Assembly: GCA_937880845.1 (NCBI GenBank)
Contig: CALFLL010000059.1
Coordinates: 1-46,264, forward strand
Reading direction: 5' to 3'
DNA: 46,264 nucleotides
DNA from: an uncultured Drancourtella sp.
GTDB taxonomy: Bacteria > Bacillota > Clostridia > Lachnospirales > Lachnospiraceae
Below the pieces are notes generated by a model. The model saw only the letters and a program-made list of their open reading frames with translations, did not search any database and was not told the origin of the DNA. The position numbers and the translations under genes were made by a program. Positions within the stretch are counted from its first letter, which is position 1; the number at the start of each line of letters is the position of its first letter. This document shows, one piece after another, positions 1-6,501 of this stretch.

Positions 1-129
1 AAGCGTCGAACTATTCTTCTTTCGGAATGAGTTCGCGCTTGTGTATAGATTTGGGGGGCGCCCGATAGGGTGCTCCCATTTCGCATTGCGTCACAGAACG
101 CTCTGTTTTGCGTTTTAAGACGTTTTTAG

Positions 130-163
130 CCCTTCAGGGTACTCGTTGCCCTGAAGGACTTTT
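130..163 (+). terminator. Rho-independent terminator
   Basis: Perfect 9-bp stem CCTTCAGGG (131-139) / CCCTGAAGG (149-157) with a 9-nt loop, followed by a T-run at about 160-164. It probably ends a gene lying left of the window, since no convincing coding region precedes it here. Confidence 0.75.
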
Positions 164-275
164 TCGTGCTTAAAAACGCTTCTGAGAGCGTCAGAGGGGA
201 TATTGGGATGCAGGTGCGCATCTCGCTTTCGCTCGATGCTGGGATTGGCCGCCCTGCGGGCGGCGGATTCGGGTC

Positions 276-464
276 CTGACACACTATCGCGAAAAAATAG
301 TGTGTCAGAACTTTTCCCAGTTTATCGGGGAGTATGGGAAGGTAGTCGATTTCTGACACACTTCGAAAAATGGAAGTGTGTCAGGAAAACGGGCAATCGC
401 TCGCGGAAGCCGATGAACACGAGGAAAGTGCCGACACACTTTGAAGTGTGTCGAAGTGTGTCAG
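276..464. repeat. Cluster of three CTGACACACT-type palindromes plus a half-site
   Basis: Three inverted repeats share the core GACACACT/AGTGTGTC. The first is CTGACACACTAT (276-287) with ATAGTGTGTCAG (297-308), the second CTGACACACTTC (353-364) with GAAGTGTGTCAG (373-384), and the third CGACACACTT (432-441) with AAGTGTGTCG (444-453). A further direct half-site AAGTGTGTCAG follows at 454-464. Spacers within the palindromes differ (9, 8 and 2 nt) and the distances between them are irregular. Such clusters in plasmids and phages often serve as replication-initiator iterons, partition centromeres or repressor operators; which applies here is not decidable from sequence alone. Confidence 0.8.
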
Positions 465-521
465 AGGTCCCCCATCCTTTCCGTGTACGGATTTTTCTGC
501 TCTCGGCTTTTCCGGCGGCTT

Positions 522-605
522 GTTCCACTTCTGTTTTCAAAAGTGGAACGTAAGATTCTCCGTGTTCATCGGGAAGTAGACGCCGACGTTCCCTTTGTTC
601 CACTT
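522..605. repeat. GTTCCACTT repeats, two forming an inverted pair
   Basis: GTTCCACTT (522-530) pairs with AAGTGGAAC (541-549) around a 10-nt spacer, and GTTCCACTT recurs directly at 597-605. These sit in a roughly 500-base stretch (about 200-720) where I see no credible gene: the open frames there lack ribosome-binding sites and recognisable products. They may belong to the same replication or control region as the CTGACACACT palindromes. Confidence 0.5.
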
Positions 606-722
606 TTTTCTGAATGCTGGTGCAGCTTTTTGCCTTCCTGCGGGTGTGGGATTTTTTCTGCCATTTTTCGCTCGTATATGAGCAGAAATAGCCTCTGACC
701 TGCGGAAATGGAAAATCAGGTA

Positions 723-751
723 TTGCGTTAATCGAGTTAATGTTGTATAAT
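723..751 (+). promoter_or_regulatory. Promoter of the leader RNA / excisionase-primase operon
   Basis: TTGCGT (723-728), a 17-bp spacer, and TATAAT (746-751). Start of transcription would fall near 758. This is the only good sigma-70/sigma-A promoter ahead of the excisionase-like gene at 987, so it likely drives the leader and, if the terminator at 873-947 is read through, the primase operon. Confidence 0.7.
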
Positions 752-757
752 TTCATT

Positions 758-950
758 CGTATAGATAAATGGCTCAGCACCCGTCCCGTCCTTGATGCGG
801 GGTTGCTACCGGGAATAGGAGCCGAGCGCTCGGTCGAATAGGCCGTGTGTCACGGGCGAAATAACGAACACGAAGCTCCCGTGGAAACCGAGATAGACAA
901 GGCATGTTCTGCCTATGTCCTTCTTTGGTTTCCACGGGAGCTTTTTTGTT
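758..950 (+). ncRNA. Putative structured leader or stand-alone small RNA ending in a terminator
   Basis: The interval between the promoter at 723-751 and the T-run at 941-947 is about 190 nt, contains no credible ORF, and is rich in complementary segments. GGCTC (771-775) can pair with GAGCC (819-823) enclosing further pairing; CCGAGCGCTCGG (822-833) is a perfect dyad; CCGTG (843-847) pairs with CACGG (851-855) over a TGT loop; a 17-bp stem closes the 3' end. I do not recognise a known riboswitch or Rfam class. It could be an independent small or antisense RNA, or an attenuator leader controlling the downstream excisionase-like gene. Confidence 0.5.
873..947 (+). terminator. Long-stem intrinsic terminator ahead of the excisionase-like gene
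   Basis: A perfect 17-bp stem, AAGCTCCCGTGGAAACC (873-889) with GGTTTCCACGGGAGCTT (927-943), is followed by a T-rich tract (942-950). The apical part folds again: GACA-A-GGCA (896-904) opposes TGCC-TA-TGTC (910-919). It lies only about 27 nt upstream of the ribosome-binding site at 974, so it either ends the small RNA or attenuates the operon. Confidence 0.8.
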
Positions 951-986
951 TTCGCGAAACGGATTCTGAACATGGAGGTGGCTGAT

Positions 987-1208
987 ATGGCTAAAGAACA
1001 GAAGAAAGAGAAGGGGTCAAAACCCCGTTACATGACGACGTACGAAGCGGCGGAAGCGCTCGGCCTGAGCGCGGGGACGCTCCGCGTCTGGCGTTGTCAG
1101 GGCAAAGGCCCGAGTTACTACAAGGTCGGCAATGCGGTCCGTTACAAGGTGGATGACCTTGAGGCGTGGAAGGGCGCCAACGTGAAGCGCATCGAGCTGA
1201 TGGATTAA
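987..1208 (+). CDS. Small excisionase-like helix-turn-helix DNA-binding protein
   Basis: A 73-residue basic protein with a MerR/HTH_17-like fold: 'MTTYEAAEALGLSAGTLRVW' forms the helix-turn-helix (residues about 15-34), followed by a wing with 'YYKVGNAVRYKVDDLEAW'. This is the architecture of phage/ICE excisionases (Xis) and short regulators. The start at 987 is chosen because GGAGGTG (974-980) sits 6 nt upstream; the longer open frame from 915 would run through the terminator hairpin. It precedes the primase gene by 17 nt, which suggests an operon. Roles in excision, copy control or regulation are inferred from family and context. Confidence 0.75.
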   Translation: MAKEQKKEKGSKPRYMTTYEAAEALGLSAGTLRVWRCQGKGPSYYKVGNAVRYKVDDLEAWKGANVKRIELMD

Positions 1209-1225
1209 GGCAAGGAGGTGTAGTT

Positions 1226-2653
1226 ATGAGTAAAAAAGAAAACCGCCCCGATGCCTGCGCAACATCCGGGACGGCTCTAAATCTCTATAACCATGATAGC
1301 ACGTTTGTTCTCGAAAGTCAAGATATGACCGAGAACGAGATGATTAGGAGCGTTACGGAAGAGTACCTGTCGGGCATTGACGTGGAAATCCGCCCTGCTC
1401 TCGGGGATGTCGAGAGGGAGCTTCTGCAGGCGACGAACAACGCCATCGAGGCGTACAACATGGATCCCCGCGACCCGAACGTGCCGCCAGGCGGGAAACT
1501 GAAGGACATGTACCCCGACCAGAAGAAGGGCGAGGCACGCCTGCGCCTGCGCAAGCATCTGGACCCGTTCCAGATTGCGCTGGTCGTTCGCGAGCTGCAT
1601 CACGCCGTGGGCGTGCTCTGGAATGATGCGGGCGATGATGGCAATTTCGACATCGGCGTCTACGAGACGATTGCTGTCCTGCGCGCCATCTGCGAGGTGA
1701 AGGAGCCTACCGCCGACTGCGATTTGGTGGCGGTGAACAACGGCGTGTACGACTACAGGAACAAGATTCTTCTGGGTTTCGCCCCCGAGTTCGTGTTCAC
1801 GAGCAAGGTGCGCGTGGATTTCGTGGACAAGGCCCCGAACCCTGTGATTCACAACGACGAGGACGGTACCGACTGGGACGTCGTGTCCTGGATGGACGAG
1901 CTGTCCGACGACAAGGGCGTCGTGCGGCTGCTGTGGCAGATTCTCGGCGCGGTCATCCGCCCTAGGGTCAGTTGGAACAAGAGCGCGTGGTTCTACTCCA
2001 CGTCCGGCAACAACGGAAAGGGGACGCTGTGCTCCCTCATGCGCAACCTGCTGGGGCGCGGTTCGTGGGAGTCCATCTCGCTGAAGGATTTCTCTTCCCA
2101 GTTCATGCTGGAGCCGCTGATGCGCATCTCCGCTGTCATCACGGACGAGAACGACACGGGGACCTTCGTGGACGACGCGGCGGCGATTAAGTCCATCATC
2201 ACGGGGGGACCCGTTCCAGCTGAACCGCAAGTTCAAGGAACCGCGCACGGTCCGCTTCAAGGGGTTCATGGTCCAGTGCGTCAACGAGCTTCCGAGGCTC
2301 CGCGACAGGTCCGAGTCCATGTACCGCCGCCTGCTGGTCGTGCCGTTCGAGAAGCGCTTCGAGGGCAGCGAGCGCAAGTACATCAAGGACGACTACTTGA
2401 AGCGCAAGGACGTTCTTGAGTACGTGCTGTACCACCTGCTGGCGGAGACCGACTATTACGAGCTTGACGAGCCGCAGGCGTGTGCCGCGCTCCTGGACGA
2501 GTTCAGGGAGGTCAACGACCCCGTTCGGCAGTTCCTCGGCGACGTGCTGCCTGTCCGCGTGAGGGGCCTTGTGCGCACGGTGCCCCTCGGCTCGGGCGGT
2601 TCGGATAGCGACAATGAAACATGATGTACGGCGACATGCCGATTTCTGATTAA
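1226..2653 (+). pseudogene. P4/D5-type primase-helicase, frameshifted
   Basis: The start at 1226 has GGAGGTG 5 nt upstream. Residues about 200-330 show a superfamily-3 helicase of the phage/plasmid primase (D5/P4 alpha) kind: Walker A 'STSGNNGKGT', then 'ITDENDTGTF' (Walker B region) and 'AAIKSIITGG'. At the six-G run 2203-2208 the frame is lost: the expected 'TGGDPFQLNRKFKEP' continues in another frame to 'RRLLVVPFEKRF' and 'NDPVRQFLGDVL'. This equals a 2-base loss or 1-base gain. A second disruption near 2620 separates '...DNET' from 'MMYGDMPISD'. The part after 'RQFLGDVL' looks shorter than usual, so a segment may also be deleted. Such enzymes unwind and prime DNA at a plasmid or phage origin; this copy looks non-functional unless the errors are from sequencing. 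Confidence 0.75.
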
Positions 2654-2668
2654 AAGGAGGAATAGATT

Positions 2669-3159
2669 ATGGCGACGAAGAAGTTCGATGACATGACCGA
2701 TAAGGCTCGCGCACTGGAAGCCCAGGCGAAGAAGTTGCGCCGCGAAGCGCAGGCGGCGATGGCCGCGCAGGCCGAAAAGGAATCCGCCGCCGAGGAATCG
2801 GAAGGGATGGAGCCGGAAACGGCGTTCGTGACCGCCGAATCGGAAATCGGCGCACTGGAATCGGAATCGCCAGCCACGGTTGCGGAACCCGCGCAGGATT
2901 CCACGGCGAGTCGTTCACGGGCGAGCGCTACGAGCAGCTCATGGAGGCGGAGCGCCACCCAGAGGAACAGCTGGCGAAGCTGCGCGGAGAGGTGGACTCC
3001 GCGAGAAGAGAGTTCTATGCATCCAAGGAGGCGCGCGACGCGCTCAACCACCCGTATCCAAACCTGAAGGCCGCGGAAAAGGCCCTTGCCGACGAGGACG
3101 AGCGGGAGGCGAAGGCATTGCGCAGGCGCATGCAGGAGCGCGAGGACAAGGCGGTAAGG
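2669..3159 (+). pseudogene. Coiled-coil protein of unknown function, frameshifted
   Basis: The start at 2669 has AAAAGGAGG (2652-2660) upstream and lies 15 nt after the primase region. The first part (about 77 residues) is Ala/Glu/Lys-rich, 'ARALEAQAKKLRREAQAAMA', typical of a coiled coil. Near 2895-2905 the frame moves by one base and continues as 'GESFTGERYEQLMEAERH' and 'ALRRRMQEREDKAVRR', also helical and charged. A single-base deletion restores one protein of about 165 residues. After about 3159 the open frame continues but reads like the antisense of the gene on the other strand. I do not recognise the family; operon position suggests an accessory replication or mobilisation protein. 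Confidence 0.5.
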
Positions 3160-3390
3160 CGCGTCGATGGCCGCGATGTAGATTGCCTCGGCGACCGCAG
3201 CCTTGAAGCGCTCCTGCGTCAGCTCGATGCCGCAGGAAAAGTCGCCGTTCTGGATGGCGTGGCGGATTGTGTTCTCGGTGCTGGCACATGTCAGTGTGAC
3301 CGCCTCCTCTGTGACTCCCTCTATGTTCTCCATGCGGTGGCGCGCCATCGCCTCCGCTTCCGTCTCGCTCTTTCTCATGATTTTGCTCAT
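3157..3390 (-). CDS. Truncated minus-strand gene, unknown function
   Basis: On the minus strand an AAAGGAG ribosome-binding site lies 9 nt before an ATG at 3390. It opens a protein beginning 'MSKIMRKSETEAEAMARHRM' and containing 'CASTENTIRHAIQNGDFSCG' and 'ERFKAAVAEAIYIAAIDAP'. The composition looks like a true soluble protein for about 78 residues. Beyond that the frame remains open but becomes the antisense of the plus-strand coiled-coil gene, so the native 3' end appears to be missing. Family unknown. The good ribosome-binding site argues that the start is real. Confidence 0.45.
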
Positions 3391-3579
3391 AGTCTCGTTC
3401 TCCTTTCCCCTTCCGGGCCTTCTTTTCTTCACGGGGGCGACCGACGCCGCAGGCGTCCTTTCGACATGCAAACCCGTTTGCGGTACAGAAAGAGACCTTT
3501 GAAGGGGCTTGGAGCGGGAGTATGGGGAAGGTGCGGAGTGCGGCGGTTTTCGGCATCTGCACATAAATGAGCGGACGTG

Positions 3580-3620
3580 CAAAACGGGGCGGTCCGGGCG
3601 CTTGGCGCAAGCCCGTTTTG
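3580..3620. repeat. Inverted repeat in a gene-free interval
   Basis: CAAAACGGG (3580-3588) is complementary to CCCGTTTTG (3612-3620), and the 23-nt spacer holds further GC-rich pairing (GGGCGCTT against AAGCCC). It lies in the 345-base non-coding interval 3391-3736, which otherwise holds the two AAGCCCAG direct repeats around 3627-3650 and the promoter at 3660-3688. No T-run follows, so it is not a typical terminator. Structures like this occur at nicking or single-strand origins, but no relaxase or Rep gene is visible to support that. Confidence 0.5.
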
Positions 3621-3659
3621 AAACCACGAAAAGCCCAGGTAAAGCCCAGAAAGTGGCAC

Positions 3660-3688
3660 TTGAACGGCATTTTTCGCGAGCATATAAT
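3660..3688 (+). promoter_or_regulatory. Promoter of the small ORF at 3737
   Basis: TTGAAC (3660-3665), 17-bp spacer, TATAAT (3683-3688), about 50 nt before the start codon at 3737. Confidence 0.7.
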
Positions 3689-3736
3689 TAAATATGGAAT
3701 TACATAATTGATTAAATATATAGCGAGGTGAGTAAT

Positions 3737-3879
3737 ATGAAGACGATTCTGGTATTCCGGTGAGCTTCTACGATTTGGACGCCCAGGGCGGGACGCTGCA
3801 CAAGACGAACGATGCGGACGGCGCGCAGGTCGCCGTGGTGGACACGGTGCGCGGGGCTGCGGGGTTCCCAGCGGAATAA
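3737..3879 (+). pseudogene. Small ORF, frameshifted, unknown function
   Basis: GAGGTG (3725-3730) precedes an ATG at 3737 that opens 'MKTILVF' but stops after eight codons. In a neighbouring frame, starting near 3754, the sequence continues 'IPVSFYDLDAQGGTLHKTND' and runs to a stop at 3877-3879, with no other stop. Loss of one base near 3752 explains both pieces; the intact product would be about 47 residues. The dedicated promoter and ribosome-binding site indicate a once-expressed gene. Function unknown. Confidence 0.5.
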
Positions 3880-3904
3880 CCGCAGGTCAGAGCCGTGTTC
3901 CGTA

Positions 3905-3933
3905 TGGACAGATTGAGTCAGAAGCTGTATAAT
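3905..3933 (+). promoter_or_regulatory. Promoter of the RHH / restriction-modification operon
   Basis: TGGACA (3905-3910), 17-bp spacer, TATAAT (3928-3933). A short palindrome TTGTACAA covers 3933-3940, just after the -10 box, where an autoregulating RHH protein could bind. Confidence 0.75.
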
Positions 3934-3969
3934 TGTACAAATAAGCAAATAATTAAAGGAGGTCGAGCT

Positions 3970-4206
3970 ATGGCGAACATGTTCGAGAAGTATGCTGCCG
4001 ACCGTGAGGCCGAGCAGAAGAAGATAGAGAGAACCGTTTCGACGGACGCTGCGTCCGCCGAGGACGAGAAGCGTACCACGCTGTCCCTGTCGCTCACGGT
4101 GAGCGACAAGAAGGCGCTGAAAATGATGGCGGCGGAGCGCGAGACGACGATTGCCGCGATTATCCACGAGTGGGTCGCGGAGCATATCGAGGAGGTGAAT
4201 GAGTAA
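3970..4206 (+). CDS. Ribbon-helix-helix DNA-binding protein
   Basis: A 78-residue protein. The start at 3970 is preceded by AAAGGAGGTC (3956-3965). The N-terminal 40 residues are charged and flexible; the C-terminal half, 'RTTLSLSLTVSDKKALKMMA' followed by 'ETTIAAIIHEWV', has the strand-helix-helix pattern of RHH (CopG/Arc/ParG) proteins. These bind operators as dimers and act as antitoxins, partition adaptors or repressors. The next gene starts with GTG immediately after its stop codon, so it probably controls the restriction-modification operon, possibly through the TTGTACAA palindrome at its own promoter. That role is inferred from position. Confidence 0.7.
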   Translation: MANMFEKYAADREAEQKKIERTVSTDAASAEDEKRTTLSLSLTVSDKKALKMMAAERETTIAAIIHEWVAEHIEEVNE

Positions 4207-4936
4207 GTGGCAAGTATTGAGGAGAAGGTCGAGGAGCACTTCAAAGCGCTCTTAGACGACTTTGGCATACGGCATTACGGAAAGACAGAGGAGATTAACA
4301 GCTCCATCACCAAGGCGCTCCGGGAGGCTGATTCCAAATCCGGCGGCTCTGGCGTGAACTACCCGGACATCCAGCTTCTGTTGCAGAATAAGACACGTCG
4401 AGACATCCCTGTGATGATTGAGGCTAAAGGCACGAAGGGCAAGCTGGAGAAGCTGACGCCTGGCGGCGATATCGAGCTGGTGAGCGGCGGCAAGAATCCG
4501 AATCGTGCCGTGCAGCAGTTCGCCGTGAACGGCGCTCTGCATTATGGTCTGGCGATTTTGGACGAAGGCACGTATAGCGAGGTCATCATCGTCGGCATCA
4601 ATGGTTCGACGCTCGAAGAGGGTTGTGTTAAGGACCCAGAGGTCAAGGCTTACTACGTGTCGAAGAAGAACGACCGGGTTCCGAAGGAGTTGGTCGGCTT
4701 TGATTTCGTACAGATGAAGCAGTCGAACATAGACGCGTTCTTCGTCGAGCTTGACAAACTCTTGCTGACGAAAGCGGAGAAGGAAAAGCTCAAGCGCGAC
4801 AAACGATTGGACGTTCAACCAGCACAAGAAGATTGACACCACGCCCACGGAGGCGGACTTCAAGAAGACCGTTGCCGATTACCTCGCGTGGAAGGTGGGC
4901 GCGATTCTGAAAGGCGAGGTGACGGTAGATGTTTAA
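4207..4936 (+). pseudogene. BcgI-like Type IIB restriction-modification A subunit with methyltransferase core deleted
   Basis: A GTG start directly follows the RHH stop. Residues 1-205 look like the N-terminal nuclease domain of BcgI-type (Type IIB) enzymes: a PD-(D/E)xK motif with 'NYPDIQLLL' (Asp54) and 'VMIEAKGTKG' (Glu72, Lys74). The frame stops at 4834-4836. From 4808 another frame reads 'TFNQHKKIDTTPTEADF' and 'DYLAWKVGAILKGE', ending at 4934-4936; this resembles the C-terminal end of the same family. The N6-adenine methyltransferase domain that should lie between (several hundred residues with an NPPY motif) is absent. The stop overlaps the specificity gene start by 8 nt, as expected for a coupled A-B pair. 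The nuclease fragment alone might be toxic or inert; unknown. Confidence 0.7.
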
Positions 4937-5865
4937 GATGTTCAAAGTTGGAGAATTGTTCGATATTCATCCCACCAGCGCCTACAAGATGAAGAACGAC
5001 GAACTGTTCGCCTCTGATGGAAAAACGCCGGTCTTGTCGAATTCGTCCGTGAACAACGGTATCGGTGGATACTGCGGTCTTGCTCCAACCGAACAGGGTG
5101 GAATGATTACGTTTTCGGATACGACCACCGGCGCAGATACGATGTTCTACCAGTCAAGTCCGTTTATCGGATATCCACATGTACAGGGCATGTATCCGTA
5201 TCAGCCGGATAAGTGGGACGAGAAGTGCTGTCTTTACGTCATATCCTGCATTCGTAAGTCTGCGGGAAATGGTTGGAACTATGCAGTGAAGTTCAACCGA
5301 GCGCTTGTTAAGGAGCTGTCCATCGAGCTGCCGGTCGTTGAATCCACTGATGCTGACCACGAGTACACGGTCGATGACATTGACTATGAGTACATGCAGG
5401 AGCGCATTGCTGAATTCGAACAAGAGCGCATCACCGAGCTTGACGCTTATCTTGCAGCCTCTGGTCTTGATGACTATGAGCTGACCGATGAGGACAAAGA
5501 AATACTCTCTCTCTTTCCAGAATCCGCATCTGACGAAGCAGGCGCTTCGGAAGCTGATTGCGAGGATGGGCAGATAGCTTTCAAGGTGTTTAAGGTCAGC
5601 GATGTGTTCAACAAGGTCGAGGCGAAATGTAAGAAGGCGAACTTCGACAAGAGACGCGATACGGCAACTGTTCCAAATGAAGAGTACTGCGTCCCTTTGG
5701 TAAACGCGAAGGTCGGTGATAACGGAATCATGTTCTACGGGCGTAAGTCTGACTGGAACACACAGGAGATGTGTATTGACGTTATCCAGAACGGAGCGGT
5801 TGCCACGGGTACCGTCTATGCTCAGCCGCAGCCTGTGGGGGTGCTTTGGGATGCATATTTGATTA
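4929..5865 (+). pseudogene. BcgI-like specificity (B/S) subunit, 3'-truncated at the junction
   Basis: The ATG at 4929 overlaps the end of the A-subunit remnant and has GAGGTG at 4916-4921. Two similar target-recognition halves are visible: 'MFKMFKVGELFDIHPTSAYK' at the start and 'FKVFKVSDVFNKVEAKCKKA' near residue 220, separated by a Glu-rich helical linker (about residues 145-215). This is the layout of Type I HsdS and BcgIB proteins, which choose the DNA site for methylation and cleavage. The family-like sequence stops after 'GVLWDAYLI' near 5865; the last part of the second half is replaced by host membrane-protein sequence in the same frame. The exact break could be 5855-5880. Confidence 0.75.
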
Positions 5866-6266
5866 TCAAAGGGATATTTAAGGAAAGTCCGTTGGGTCCA
5901 AAAAGGAAATATTACCATCTGAACATTTTTGGGAAGAGAATAGGTTTTCCCTTAGGTTTATTCTTCCTGCTGAGTCTTATAAATGCCATAGGCATGTCAA
6001 TCATTTTGGGCTGGGCATATGCGAAAACGGAAAATGTATGGTGCTGTGTTTGCATACATGGATTAAATAATGGGGGTGCAGGGGGTACAGATTCGATGAC
6101 AGAAGTTCCGTTTTTTACAATATTGCTACGATTTGTAGTTATGTTTTTATTCCTTTTTACCAAGGAATATAGAAAGGATAAGAAAAAAAGCACTATGATT
6201 TCTGTATTTTTCAAAAAAAGGAGGAGCCGTTTTAACGGCTCCGAAGGAAGAGAGAAATTTATCTAA
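5866..6266 (+). pseudogene. CPBP-family intramembrane protease, C-terminal part only
   Basis: Downstream of the junction the sequence becomes AT-rich. The continuing frame reads a hydrophobic protein with at least two membrane segments ('GFPLGLFFLLSLINAIGMSI' and 'FFTILLRFVVMFLFLF'). Between them 'TENVWCCVCIHGLNN' resembles the last conserved His-x3-Asn motif of CPBP (Abi) proteases. The N-terminal half with the Glu-Glu motif is missing, so the host gene was cut by the foreign DNA. CPBP proteins process prenylated or peptide substrates in the membrane and often sit near bacteriocin genes. The very C-terminus reads through an inverted repeat and may not be native. Confidence 0.6.
6213..6242 (-). 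terminator. Hairpin, terminator for minus-strand transcription
   Basis: GGAGCCGTT (6223-6231) pairs with AACGGCTCC (6234-6242) over a 2-nt centre. An A-run at 6213-6219 becomes a T-run when read on the minus strand; there is no T-run on the plus side. It therefore suits a minus-strand transcript, although no minus-strand gene is evident here. Confidence 0.5.
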
Positions 6267-6291
6267 ATTTAATCTTGATATCTAGTCGAAG

Positions 6292-6346
6292 GACAACAGC
6301 CACAAGGAACTATAATTTCTATGCAGCTGTTGTCTCCTTCTTTTTT
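6292..6346 (+). terminator. Possible terminator after the CPBP remnant
   Basis: GACAACAGC (6292-6300) pairs with GCTGTTGTC (6326-6334) across a 25-nt loop, followed after a few bases by a T-run (about 6340-6346). The remaining interval to 6488 is AT-rich and I see no gene or strong promoter in it. Confidence 0.45.
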
Positions 6347-6501
6347 AAGAACACTTTTACTATAAACCAAATTTGTGAGTAATCTGTGACATGGCACTAA
6401 AGCTTTTATAAAAGAACTTAAGAAAATATAAAGAGCACTTGAATGAATCTGAAGATTCCAAGATACAATAAAAGTAAACCGGAACATTGGAGGAAAACAA
6501 A

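Larger units (their letters stand above)
1..5865. mobile_element. GC-rich decayed mobile-element remnant (plasmid, phage or ICE type)
   Basis: This stretch is visibly GC-rich, with G/C-ending codons, unlike the AT-rich DNA that follows. It carries replication- and mobility-style functions: an excisionase-like HTH, a P4/D5-type primase-helicase, a ribbon-helix-helix protein and a BcgI-like restriction-modification locus, together with palindromic repeats. Most of its longer genes are frameshifted or internally deleted. No integrase, relaxase, att repeat or tRNA is visible, so its type (integrated element, phage-plasmid or plasmid) cannot be decided. The right edge lies inside two truncated genes near 5865; the left edge is outside the window. 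Confidence 0.6.

Noticed and set aside
276..464. CRISPR-like repeat array
   Set aside because: Repeats are short palindromes at irregular distances with no uniform spacers and no cas genes nearby.
322..780. Minus-strand 152-residue open frame
   Set aside because: It runs through the palindromes and the leader promoter, lacks a ribosome-binding site and has no coherent protein character.
2203..2210. Programmed ribosomal frameshift in the primase
   Set aside because: The G-run could slip, but there is no typical slippery heptamer with a downstream structure, and neighbouring genes carry similar breaks, so damage or sequencing error is more likely.
1277..2386. Long minus-strand open frame of 369 residues opposite the primase
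   Set aside because: It is the GC-rich antisense shadow of the primase gene: His/Arg/Val-rich composition, no start signal, and the plus strand carries clear helicase motifs.
3160..3570. Plus-strand continuation of the coiled-coil gene
   Set aside because: After about 3159 the frame reads Cys/Leu/Arg-rich antisense of a minus-strand gene that has a good ribosome-binding site, so it is not treated as coding.
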